Positions 43,034 to 51,133 of a stretch of 64,000 nucleotides of DNA are shown piece after piece. Origin of the DNA: Stenotrophomonas ginsengisoli (lineage in GTDB: Bacteria > Pseudomonadota > Gammaproteobacteria > Xanthomonadales > Xanthomonadaceae); assembly GCF_001431485.1 (NCBI RefSeq), contig NZ_LDJM01000036.1, positions 1 through 64,000 on the forward strand, read 5' to 3'. The notes under the pieces were generated by a model that saw nothing but the letters and a program-made list of their open reading frames with translations, had not been told where the DNA came from and did no database searches. The translations under genes and the position numbers were made by a program. How positions within the stretch are numbered: the stretch's first letter is position 1; the number at the start of each line of letters is the position of its first letter.

Positions 43034-44502
43034 TGCTGCATCAGGCGTTGGCGGTCACCGCCCATGCGCCGCCATTGCTGGTGCAGGCTGGCCGCATCGG
43101 GCCGGCCGGCCGGCGGCGTGGCGGCGGCCGTGAGCGGCGCCGGCGGCATGGCGTTGAACAACTCCGGCAGCCATAGCTGCAGATGGTGGTTCTCCACCGC
43201 GCCGATCGGACGCTGCCGCCAGTACAGGGCAATACGCTCGGCCAGGTTGCGCAGCTGGCGCACATTGCCCGGCCAGGGCTGGGCCAGCAGAGTGTCGCGC
43301 GCGGGTGCGGCCAGCGGTACCACCGGGCCGCCCACGGCCAGGTAGTGGTCCAGCAGCAGGGCGGCATCCTGGCCACGCTCGCGCAGCGCCGGCACAGCCA
43401 GCGGCATGCCGGCCAGGCGGTGGTAGAGGTCGGCGCGGAACAGCCCCTGTTCCACCAACCGGGCCAGCGGCGTGCTGCAGCTGGCCAGGATGCGCACATC
43501 GCGGCCGCCACTGTGGCTGCGTGCGTGGGCGGTGGCATCGAGCAGGCGCAGCAGGCGTCCCTGCAGCGGCAGGGGCAGCTCATCCACGTTGTCCAGCAGC
43601 AGGCTGCCGGCCGAGGCTGCATCCAGCAGCGGGTTGCGCTGGCCTGCAGCGCCCGGGCCCAGCTCGGCTTCCAGGCTGGCGCCATCCAGGCCACTGCAAC
43701 TCAAGGTGTGCAGGCGGCCGTTGCGGGCGCTGGCCGCATGCAGCTGGCGGGCGATCAGCCCCTTGCCGGTACCGCTTTCACCGCAGATCAGCACCGGCAT
43801 CGCCTGCGGCGCGGCCAGGGCCAGCTGCTGGCGCAGCGCGTGCATGGCCGGGCTGTCGCCGAGCAGGGCCTGGCGTGCGGGTTTGCGCCCGCCACGGCGG
43901 GGCACCGGCCCGGGCAGGGTGTCAGGGTCGGGCTGGGCCAGGGCCAGGGCCTGGTCGAAGCTGCGGCGCACCGCATCGGCCGAATACAGCAGCACCCCGG
44001 GCAGGGCATTGGCCTCGGCAAAGTCGATGGCCATGCCGGTGCCCACGATCACCCCGACCCCGCGCGCCTTCAGGTCGGCCACGCAGTCGCGCGCCTCCTC
44101 GCGGGTATCGAAGCTGCGGTGTTCCAGCGCCAGCCCATAGGCCTGGGCAAACGGAGCCACATCTGGCAGGTCGCCGGCATGGGTGACCAGGCCCACGGCG
44201 GGGTGGATGCGCCGGGCGCGGGTGAGGGCGCCGATCAGGTCGAAACCAGAGGCCTGCACGGTGACCAGCGGCACCTGCAGGCGGCCACGCAGGAAGGCTG
44301 CATTGGCCCCGCCGGCCACCACCACGTCGCAATGCTCGCGGTGCAGGCGCTCGTCGATGACCCGGTGGGCCTGCTCGAAGGCCAGGTCAATGGCATGGAA
44401 GCGGGCGCGGTCGGCGTATTCCAGGGCGACATCGGCCAGCAGCCCGGACAGGCGCGAGACGCTTGCCGTCCAGATCACCGGCAGGGCAGTGGCTGTGCTC
44501 AT
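42976..44502 (-). CDS. prpR: PrpR-like regulator with degenerate sigma54-activator domain
   Basis: A 508-residue protein in three parts: a PrpR_N sensor domain (about 10-190; binds 2-methylcitrate in characterised PrpR), an AAA+ domain (about 212-435) and a Fis-type helix-turn-helix (about 470-508). Walker A is intact (G241-E-S-G-T-G-K-G248) and the R-A-D-L-Y-H-R-L arginine region is present. The loop that should carry GAFTGA is missing: E-L-G-P-G-A-A-G-Q-R-N-P-L-L replaces it. Walker B reads L-L-L-D-N-V-D-E-L (D304-N305 instead of D-E). Without the loop it should not engage sigma54, so it more likely regulates a sigma70 promoter. It is divergent from prpC. Confidence 0.88.
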   Translation of the reverse strand: MSTATALPVIWTASVSRLSGLLADVALEYADRARFHAIDLAFEQAHRVIDERLHREHCDVVVAGGANAAFLRGRLQVPLVTVQASGFDLIGALTRARRIHPAVGLVTHAGDLPDVAPFAQAYGLALEHRSFDTREEARDCVADLKARGVGVIVGTGMAIDFAEANALPGVLLYSADAVRRSFDQALALAQPDPDTLPGPVPRRGGRKPARQALLGDSPAMHALRQQLALAAPQAMPVLICGESGTGKGLIARQLHAASARNGRLHTLSCSGLDGASLEAELGPGAAGQRNPLLDAASAGSLLLDNVDELPLPLQGRLLRLLDATAHARSHSGGRDVRILASCSTPLARLVEQGLFRADLYHRLAGMPLAVPALRERGQDAALLLDHYLAVGGPVVPLAAPARDTLLAQPWPGNVRQLRNLAERIALYWRQRPIGAVENHHLQLWLPELFNAMPPAPLTAAATPPAGRPDAASLHQQWRRMGGDRQRLMQHYQVSRTTLWRWLRNAGLD

Positions 44503-44694
44503 GTTTCACCGTTTCAATGTGGTGCAACAAGTGAAACGCGATTTGCCTGTTTATGCAACCAATGACTAGATAAATCAATGTTTTGTACGGATTGGCGTTG
44601 CATCGGTGATGATCGGTACATGGCCTGTCGGCCGTGTTGCCAGCGTGTACCGCGTGCCGTTGGCCAGTTACGCACCACTTTCTGGAGGGAAACG
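44503..44694 (+). promoter_or_regulatory. prpR-prpC divergent control region
   Basis: GTTTCAC (44503-44509) and GTGAAAC (44531-44537) form an inverted repeat with 21 bases between arms, adjacent to the prpR ATG; it is a candidate PrpR site. For prpC, TTGCCT (44543-44548) and TAGATA (44567-44572) with an 18-base spacer are a possible sigma70 promoter. I found no sequence with the GG-N10-GC arrangement of a sigma54 promoter. The prpC ribosome-binding site GGAGGG lies ten bases before its ATG. Confidence 0.5.
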
Positions 44695-45849
44695 ATGAGC
44701 GAGACCACTGCTGCCCCGGCCTTCAAGCCGAAAAAGTCCGTCGCCCTGTCCGGGCATGCCGCCGGCAACACCGCCCTGTGCACGGTGGGCCGTTCGGGCA
44801 ATGACCTGCACTACCGTGGCTACGACATCCTGGACCTGGCCCGCACCAGTGAGTTCGAGGAAATCGCCCACCTGCTGGTCCACGGCAAGCTGCCCAACCG
44901 CGCCGAGCTGGCCGGCTACAAGGCCAAGCTGAAGGCCCTGCGTGGCATTCCGGCCGCGGTCAAGGGCGCGCTGGAGGAACTGCCGGCCTCGGCCCACCCG
45001 ATGGACGTGATGCGTACCGGTGTCTCGGTGCTGGGCTGCGTGCTGCCGGAAAAGGATGACCACAACCACGCCGGCGCCCGCGACATCGCCGACAAGCTGA
45101 TGGCCAGCCTCGGCTCGATGCTGCTGTACTGGTACCACTACAGCCACAACGGCAAGGTCATCGACGTGGAGACCGACGATGACTCCATCGGCGGCCACTT
45201 CCTGCACCTGCTGCATGGCGCGCCGGCGCCCAAGAGCTGGGTCGATGCGATGCACACCTCGCTGATCCTGTACGCCGAGCACGAGTTCAACGCCTCCACC
45301 TTCACCAGCCGCGTGATTGCCGGTACCGGTTCGGACATGTACAGCTGCATTGCCGGTGGCATCGGCGCGCTGCGCGGGCCCAAGCACGGTGGCGCCAACG
45401 AAGTGGCCTTCGAAGTGCAGAAGCGCTACGAGACCGCCGACGAGGCCGAAGCCGACATCAAGGCCCGGGTCGAGCGCAAGGAAGTGGTGATCGGTTTCGG
45501 TCACCCGGTCTACACCGTGTCCGATCCGCGCAATGAAGTGATCAAGACCGTGGCCCGCGAGCTGTCCGACGAGGCCGGCAACCGCAAGATGTACGACATT
45601 GCCGAGCGTCTGGAAGCGGTGATGTGGGACATCAAGAAGATGTTCCCCAACCTGGACTGGTTCAGCGCGGTCAGCTACCACATGATGGGCGTGCCGACGG
45701 CCATGTTCACCCCGCTGTTCGTGATTGCCCGCACCGCCGGCTGGAGTGCGCATGTGATCGAACAGCGCATCGACGGCAAAATCATCCGCCCCTCGGCCAA
45801 TTACACTGGCCCGGAAGACCAGGCCTTCGTGCCGCTGGATCAGCGCTGA
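44695..45849 (+). CDS. prpC: 2-methylcitrate synthase
   Basis: A 384-residue citrate-synthase-fold enzyme of the short methylcitrate type. Catalytic segments are [13 protein letters not shown] (His), G-F-G-H-P-V-Y (His) and [15 protein letters not shown] (Asp region). It condenses propionyl-CoA with oxaloacetate. Its place next to prpR and acnD/prpF separates it from housekeeping citrate synthase. A GC-rich hairpin lies between it and acnD. Confidence 0.96.
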   Translation: MSETTAAPAFKPKKSVALSGHAAGNTALCTVGRSGNDLHYRGYDILDLARTSEFEEIAHLLVHGKLPNRAELAGYKAKLKALRGIPAAVKGALEELPASAHPMDVMRTGVSVLGCVLPEKDDHNHAGARDIADKLMASLGSMLLYWYHYSHNGKVIDVETDDDSIGGHFLHLLHGAPAPKSWVDAMHTSLILYAEHEFNASTFTSRVIAGTGSDMYSCIAGGIGALRGPKHGGANEVAFEVQKRYETADEAEADIKARVERKEVVIGFGHPVYTVSDPRNEVIKTVARELSDEAGNRKMYDIAERLEAVMWDIKKMFPNLDWFSAVSYHMMGVPTAMFTPLFVIARTAGWSAHVIEQRIDGKIIRPSANYTGPEDQAFVPLDQR

Positions 45850-45857
45850 TCCCTGCC

Positions 45858-45883
45858 ACCGCCTGCCGATGACGGCAGGCGGT
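45858..45883 (+). other. Intra-operon hairpin between prpC and acnD
   Basis: ACCGCCTGCCG and CGGCAGGCGGT (11 pairs) enclose ATGA. There is no T-run directly after it, and acnD follows 62 bases later on the same strand. It may reduce read-through or stabilise the prpC message; it is not an obvious full terminator. Confidence 0.55.
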
Positions 45884-45945
45884 CTGTCCTTGGCCAACGC
45901 GCCTGCGTTGCCGCCACTCCTGCCTGCCGCGTCCACTGGCCACCC

Positions 45946-48555
45946 ATGAACAACACTCACCGCAAGCCCCTGCCGGGCACCTCCCTGGATTTCTTCGATG
46001 CGCGCGCTGCCGTGGAGGCGCTGGCCCCCGGTGCGTGGGCGCAGCTGCCGTACACCGCCCGCGTGCATGCCGAGAACATCGTGCGCCGCGCCGAGCCGGC
46101 CATCATCGACGCCTGCCTGGAGCAGCTGGTCACGCGCAAGCGCGAGCGTGATTTCCCGTGGTTCCCGGCCCGTGTGGTGTGCCATGACATCCTCGGCCAG
46201 ACCGCCCTGGTCGACCTGGCCGGCCTGCGCGATGCCATCGCCGAAGCCGGCGGTGACCCGGCCAAGGTCAACCCGGTGGTGCCGGTGCAGCTGATCGTGG
46301 ACCACTCCCTGGCAGTGGAATGCGGTGGCTATGACCCGCAGGCCTTTGCCAGGAACCGGGCCATCGAAGACCGCCGCAACGCCGACCGTTTCCACTTCAT
46401 CGACTGGACCAAGCTGGCCTTTCAGAACGTGGATGTGATTCCGCCGGGCAACGGCATCATGCACCAGATCAACCTGGAGAAAATGAGCCCGGTGATCGGT
46501 GTGGAGCAGGGCGTGGCCTACCCGGACACCTGCGTGGGCACCGACTCGCACACCCCGCATGTGGACGCGCTGGGCGTGATCGCGGTGGGCGTGGGCGGGC
46601 TGGAAGCGGAGAACGTGATGCTGGGCCGCGCCAGCTGGATGCGCACCCCGGAAATGATCGGGGTGGAGTTGGCCGGCAAGCCGCAGCCGGGCATCACCGC
46701 CACCGACGTGGTGCTGGCCCTGACCGAGTTCCTGCGCAAGGAAAAGGTGGTAGGTGCCTATCTGGAATTCCGTGGCCCCGGCGCCGCCGCGCTGACCATC
46801 GGTGACCGCGCCACCATCGCCAACATGGCCCCGGAATACGGCGCCACCGCGGCGCTGTTCTTCATCGATGACAACACCCTGGACTACCTGCGCCTGACCG
46901 GCCGCAGCGCCGAGCAGATTGCCCTGGTGGAAACCTACGCCAAGGCCGCCGGGCTGTGGGCCGATGACCTGGCCGGCGCGACCTACGAGCGCACCCTGCA
47001 TTTTGACCTGTCGGCGGTGGAGCGCACCCTGGCCGGGCCGTCCAACCCGCATCGCCGCCTGCCGGTGGCCGCACTGGCCGAGCGTGGCATTGCCGATGCG
47101 GCCAAGCTGGAAGCCGGTCGTCTTGATGAGGCCAATGGCCTGATGCCCGATGGCGCGGTGATCATCGCCGCCATCACCTCGTGCACCAATACCTCCAACC
47201 CGCGCAACGTGATTGCCGCCGGCCTGCTGGCACGCAATGCCAACGCGCGTGGCCTGAGCCGCAAGCCGTGGGTGAAGTCCTCGCTGGCGCCCGGTTCCAA
47301 GGCGGTGCAGCTGTACCTGGAAGAGGCCGGGCTGAAGGCCGAGCTGGAACAGCTGGGCTTTGGCATCGTGGCCTTCGCCTGCACCACCTGCAACGGCATG
47401 AGCGGTGCGCTGGACCCGGTGATCCAGCAGGAAATCATCGACCGCGACCTGTACACCACGGCCGTGCTTTCCGGCAACCGCAACTTCGATGGCCGCATCC
47501 ACCCGTATGCCAAGCAGGCCTTCCTGGCCTCCCCCCCGCTGGTGATTGCCTACGCCATTGCCGGCACCGTGCGTTTTGACATCGAAAAGGACGTGCTGGG
47601 CATCGATGCCGACGGCAATGAAGTGCGTCTGGCCGACATCTGGCCGTCCGATGCCGAAATCGATGCGGTGGCGGCCAAGGCGGTCAAGCCGGAGCAGTTC
47701 CGCAGCGTGTACGAGCCGATGTTCGCCCGCAGTGCCGGCAAGGCGGCCAAGGTCAGCCCGCTGTATGACTGGCGCGCGCAGTCCACCTACATCCGCCGCC
47801 CGCCGTACTGGGAGGGCGCCCTGGCCAAGCCGCGCACCCTGCAGGGGATGCGTCCGCTGGCCCTGCTCGGTGACAACATCACCACCGACCACCTGTCCCC
47901 GTCCAACGCGATCCTCGCCTCCAGCGCGGCAGGCGAGTACCTGGCCCGCATGGGCCTGCCGGAAGAGGACTTCAACTCCTACGCCACCCACCGTGGTGAC
48001 CACCTCACCGCCCAGCGCGCCACCTTCGCCAACCCCAAGCTGATCAATGAAATGGCCGTGGTCGATGGCCAGGTCAAGCAGGGGTCGCTGGCCCGGGTCG
48101 AGCCGGAAGGCCAGGTCATGCGCATGTGGGAAGCCATTGAAACCTACATGGAGCGCGGCCAGCCGCTGATCATCATTGCCGGTGCCGATTACGGCCAGGG
48201 CTCCTCGCGTGACTGGGCCGCCAAGGGCGTGCGCCTGGCCGGTGTGGAAGTGATCGTGGCCGAGGGCTTCGAGCGCATCCACCGCACCAACCTGATCGGC
48301 ATGGGCGTGCTGCCGCTGGAGTTTTTGCCCGGCACCAACCGCCTGACGCTGGGCCTGGACGGCACCGAAACCTATGACGTGGTCGGTGCGTATGCGCCGG
48401 GTGCGCAGCTGTCGCTGCAGGTCAACCGCCGCGATGGCAGCCAGCTGGTGGTGCCGGTGTTGTGCCGTCTGGATTCGGACGAGGAAGTGTCTGTCTACCA
48501 GGCCGGTGGCGTGCTGCAGCGTTTCGCCCAGGACTTTTTGGCCGGCAATGTCTGA
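45946..48555 (+). CDS. acnD: Fe/S-dependent 2-methylcitrate dehydratase AcnD
   Basis: An 869-residue aconitase-family protein. Cluster cysteines are in T-S-C-T-N-T-S-N-P and C-T-T-C-N-G-M-S-G. The swivel domain at the C-terminus has G-A-D-Y-G-Q-G-S-S-R-D-W-A-A-K-G. In this pathway variant AcnD dehydrates 2-methylcitrate to trans-2-methylaconitate, which PrpF then isomerises; together they replace PrpD. The prpF gene downstream supports AcnD rather than AcnA. The ribosome-binding site before the ATG is weak. Confidence 0.95.
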   Translation: MNNTHRKPLPGTSLDFFDARAAVEALAPGAWAQLPYTARVHAENIVRRAEPAIIDACLEQLVTRKRERDFPWFPARVVCHDILGQTALVDLAGLRDAIAEAGGDPAKVNPVVPVQLIVDHSLAVECGGYDPQAFARNRAIEDRRNADRFHFIDWTKLAFQNVDVIPPGNGIMHQINLEKMSPVIGVEQGVAYPDTCVGTDSHTPHVDALGVIAVGVGGLEAENVMLGRASWMRTPEMIGVELAGKPQPGITATDVVLALTEFLRKEKVVGAYLEFRGPGAAALTIGDRATIANMAPEYGATAALFFIDDNTLDYLRLTGRSAEQIALVETYAKAAGLWADDLAGATYERTLHFDLSAVERTLAGPSNPHRRLPVAALAERGIADAAKLEAGRLDEANGLMPDGAVIIAAITSCTNTSNPRNVIAAGLLARNANARGLSRKPWVKSSLAPGSKAVQLYLEEAGLKAELEQLGFGIVAFACTTCNGMSGALDPVIQQEIIDRDLYTTAVLSGNRNFDGRIHPYAKQAFLASPPLVIAYAIAGTVRFDIEKDVLGIDADGNEVRLADIWPSDAEIDAVAAKAVKPEQFRSVYEPMFARSAGKAAKVSPLYDWRAQSTYIRRPPYWEGALAKPRTLQGMRPLALLGDNITTDHLSPSNAILASSAAGEYLARMGLPEEDFNSYATHRGDHLTAQRATFANPKLINEMAVVDGQVKQGSLARVEPEGQVMRMWEAIETYMERGQPLIIIAGADYGQGSSRDWAAKGVRLAGVEVIVAEGFERIHRTNLIGMGVLPLEFLPGTNRLTLGLDGTETYDVVGAYAPGAQLSLQVNRRDGSQLVVPVLCRLDSDEEVSVYQAGGVLQRFAQDFLAGNV

Positions 48556-48573
48556 TCCGATGGTCGGCCGGCA

Positions 48574-49152
48574 ATGAGTACGCCGCGCATGTTCTTCGCT
48601 GCCATGCCGCCGCCTGCGGTGCGCATGGCCATCGAGGCGGCCGCACGTGAGTACGGTGTCCTGGATGCACTGGGTCGCTCGCTGTTTGCGCCGGACAACT
48701 GGCACCAGTCGCTGTCCGAGCGCATCTTTGCCCCCAATGATGCGCAGATCGATCAGCTGCGTGCGGTGGGGGCGGCGGTGCGGGCCCATGCCACCACCGT
48801 GGCTTACACCCGCATTGACAGTGCTGCCAACCTGTCCGGGCGTATCCATGTGACCCTGCGTGCCGGCAGCGACACCGCCTTCAAACCGCTGCTCGGCGCG
48901 GTGCAGCAACAGTTGCAGCTGGCCGGGCTCGGGGCCATCGCCACCGGGGTGACCCCGCACGTCACCCTGAGCTATGACGCTCCGGCGCTGCTGCCCACCG
49001 TGCGCCTGCCGGAGCCGGTGCGCTGGAGCATCGATGAGCTGCTGCTGGTCATCGGCCACGGCCATGGCGACGCTTACCGCTATGACGTGCTCGGCCGCTG
49101 GCCCCTGCTGCCCGAGCGCGACCCCCCGCTCACGCAGATGGGCCTGTTCTGA
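48574..49152 (+). CDS. ThpR-like RNA 2',3'-cyclic phosphodiesterase (2H family) inside the prp operon
   Basis: A 192-residue 2H-phosphoesterase. The two catalytic motifs are N-W-H44-Q-S-L and P-H129-V-T-L-S-Y; a third similar string, I-H92-V-T-L-R, lies between. Characterised ThpR proteins cleave 2',3'-cyclic phosphates and can ligate 2'-5' RNA in vitro; the physiological substrate is open. The first motif has Ser in place of the usual Thr. It starts 18 bases after the acnD stop, with prpF still to come, so co-expression with propionate genes is likely. No metabolic reason is apparent. Confidence 0.82.
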   Translation: MSTPRMFFAAMPPPAVRMAIEAAAREYGVLDALGRSLFAPDNWHQSLSERIFAPNDAQIDQLRAVGAAVRAHATTVAYTRIDSAANLSGRIHVTLRAGSDTAFKPLLGAVQQQLQLAGLGAIATGVTPHVTLSYDAPALLPTVRLPEPVRWSIDELLLVIGHGHGDAYRYDVLGRWPLLPERDPPLTQMGLF

Positions 49153-49172
49153 TTTGTACTGAGGGAAGGTCG

Positions 49173-49751
49173 ATGGTTGCCCTACGCTGTACTGCAAAAC
49201 TGCTCAAGCGCCTGAAACTGCCGGCCAAACCGCCTGTGCCGGAAGCGCAAGCCAACCCGCTGGGCGAGTGGTATGCCGACATCGACTTCTGGAACCGCAA
49301 ACCGTATGTGGTGATGCTCAACGCGGCCACCGGCGCAACGCTGATGCTCAACGGCAATGCCGCCGGCCTGCGCGTGCTGCATGAGCGTGCCGCGGTGCAA
49401 TTTGCTTCCTTGTGCGAGTACTACGGCATCGACAGCGACAAGGTCGATGCCGAGGTGGCGGCGCTGCAGGCGGGCTTTGTTTTCGGGGCCACTGCCGACC
49501 GCAGCCTGCTGGCTTCGATCAACCAGCGCAAGCTGCTGGCCTGGCAGCGTTTCGAGCTTGATGGCTGTTCACTGGCCGAAGCAGCTTCGCTGGAGTGGCA
49601 GGGGTTTTTCAAACACCCCAAGCTGCCACGTACAACCCGCTATATGGACTGGCACCGCCCGCTGGAGTTGCTGCAGCAGCATTTGCTGCCACCGGCGCAA
49701 ATCATTGTGTTTCCGCGCGGGCGTGCAGCCCAGCCTGCGGATTCAGGCTGA
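49173..49751 (+). CDS. DUF6933-like protein of unknown function inside the prp operon
   Basis: A 192-residue soluble protein beginning M-V-A-L-R-C-T-A-K-L-L-K-R-L-K, followed by N-P-L-G-E-W-Y-A-D-I-D-F-W-N-R-K-P-Y-V-V-M-L-N-A-A-T. This pattern is shared by a family of bacterial proteins I associate with DUF6933. The rest is largely helical with no catalytic motif I recognise, no signal peptide and no membrane segment. It starts 20 bases after the ThpR-like gene. The family name is from memory of the N-terminal pattern and could be wrong; the unknown function is certain. Confidence 0.6.
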   Translation: MVALRCTAKLLKRLKLPAKPPVPEAQANPLGEWYADIDFWNRKPYVVMLNAATGATLMLNGNAAGLRVLHERAAVQFASLCEYYGIDSDKVDAEVAALQAGFVFGATADRSLLASINQRKLLAWQRFELDGCSLAEAASLEWQGFFKHPKLPRTTRYMDWHRPLELLQQHLLPPAQIIVFPRGRAAQPADSG

Positions 49752-49812
49752 CCCTTGCCTTGTTGTCTTAGTTCTTCCTGTCATTTCCTGCTGACCTGCC
49801 CCGGATTACGCC

Positions 49813-51021
49813 ATGACTGCTCCTGTCCCGCTCCATGCTCCCCAGCTCCGCATCCCGGCCACCTATATGCGTGGTGGCACCTCCAAGGGGGTGTTCTTCC
49901 GTCTGGAAGACCTGCCCGCCGCTGCCCGGGTGCCGGGGCCGGCGCGTGATGCGCTGTTGCAGCGGGTGATCGGCTCGCCCGACCCTTACGGCAAGCAGAC
50001 CGACGGCATGGGTGGGGCCACCTCCAGCACCAGCAAGTGCGTGATCCTCTCGCCCAGCAGCCGGCCGGATCACGACGTGGACTACCTGTATGGCCAGGTG
50101 GCCATCGAAGAAAACTTTGTCGATTGGTCGGGCAACTGCGGCAACCTGTCCACCGCGGCCGGCGCATTCGCCATCCATGCGGGGTATGTCGATGCCAGCC
50201 GCGTTGATGCCAACGGTATCTGCAGCGTGCGCATCTGGCAGGCCAACATCAACAAGACCATCCTGGCCCATGTGCCGGTAGCCGCTGGCGCGGTGGTGGA
50301 AAGCGGTGATTTCGAGCTGGACGGGGTGACCTTCCCGGCCGCCGAGATCGTGCTGGAGTTCCTGGATCCGTCCGACGAGGGAGAAGGCGAGGGCGGCGGC
50401 GCGCTGTTCCCGAGCGGCAACCTGGTCGATGTGCTGGAGGTGCCGGGTATCGGCGCGCTGCCGGCCAGCATGATCACTGCCGGCATCCCCACCGTGTTCG
50501 TCAATGCCGCCGACATCGGTTTCACCGGCACCGAGCTGCAGCCGGCCATCAATACCGACAAGGCCTTGCTGGCGAAACTGGAAAGCATCCGCGTGGCCGG
50601 CGCTTTGGCCATGGGCCTGATCAAGACGCCCGAAGAAGCGGCTACCCGCCAGCACACGCCGAAGATTGCCTGGGTCGCCCCGGCCACGGATTACCTCAGC
50701 TCGGCCGGCAAGGCGATTGCGGCCGGCGACATCGACCTGAACGTGCGTGCGATGTCGATGGGCAAGCTGCACCACGCCATGATGGGCACCGCCTCGGTGG
50801 CCATTGCCACCGCCGCGGCCATCCCCGGCACCCTGGTCAATCTGGCCGCCGGGGGCGGGGCGCGTGATGCGGTGCGCTTCGGCCATCCGTCCGGCACCCT
50901 GCGCGTAGGCGCGCAGGCCCAGCAGGTGGACGGGCAGTGGAGTGTGACCCGGGCGGTGATGTCGCGTTCGGCACGCATCCTGATGGAAGGCTGGGTGCGG
51001 GTGCCGGCCGGCAGCTTCTGA
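49813..51021 (+). CDS. prpF: 2-methylaconitate cis-trans isomerase PrpF
   Basis: A 402-residue protein of the PrpF/diaminopimelate-epimerase-like fold. It opens I-P-A-T-Y-M-R-G-G-T-S-K-G-V-F-F, with T-D-G-M-G-G-A-T-S-S-T-S-K, F-V-D-W-S-G-N-C-G-N-L-S-T-A-A-G and F-G-H-P-S-G-T-L. It isomerises trans-2-methylaconitate made by AcnD to the cis form. The last gene of the visible prp operon. No prpB follows. Confidence 0.96.
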   Translation: MTAPVPLHAPQLRIPATYMRGGTSKGVFFRLEDLPAAARVPGPARDALLQRVIGSPDPYGKQTDGMGGATSSTSKCVILSPSSRPDHDVDYLYGQVAIEENFVDWSGNCGNLSTAAGAFAIHAGYVDASRVDANGICSVRIWQANINKTILAHVPVAAGAVVESGDFELDGVTFPAAEIVLEFLDPSDEGEGEGGGALFPSGNLVDVLEVPGIGALPASMITAGIPTVFVNAADIGFTGTELQPAINTDKALLAKLESIRVAGALAMGLIKTPEEAATRQHTPKIAWVAPATDYLSSAGKAIAAGDIDLNVRAMSMGKLHHAMMGTASVAIATAAAIPGTLVNLAAGGGARDAVRFGHPSGTLRVGAQAQQVDGQWSVTRAVMSRSARILMEGWVRVPAGSF

Positions 51022-51133
51022 GGCGCTGAGCACGTCGCGCTAGCCTGGCGCGGTGGCTGGGCCAGGCTGTGCGCCAGTGCACCGATGGCCCCGGGTTGGC
51101 TGGTTATACTCGGCCCAACGCTGGGAGAACGCC

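Noticed and set aside
44580..44694. Possible sigma54 promoter (TGGC...TTGC strings) upstream of prpC.
   Set aside because: The GG and GC pairs are not at the required ten-base spacing in any of the candidates.
44668..49197. A 1509-codon open frame antisense to prpC, acnD and the ThpR-like gene.
   Set aside because: It is rich in His, Gly, Gln and Ala in the manner of reverse-strand shadows in high-GC DNA. It spans several well-supported genes and has no recognisable domain.
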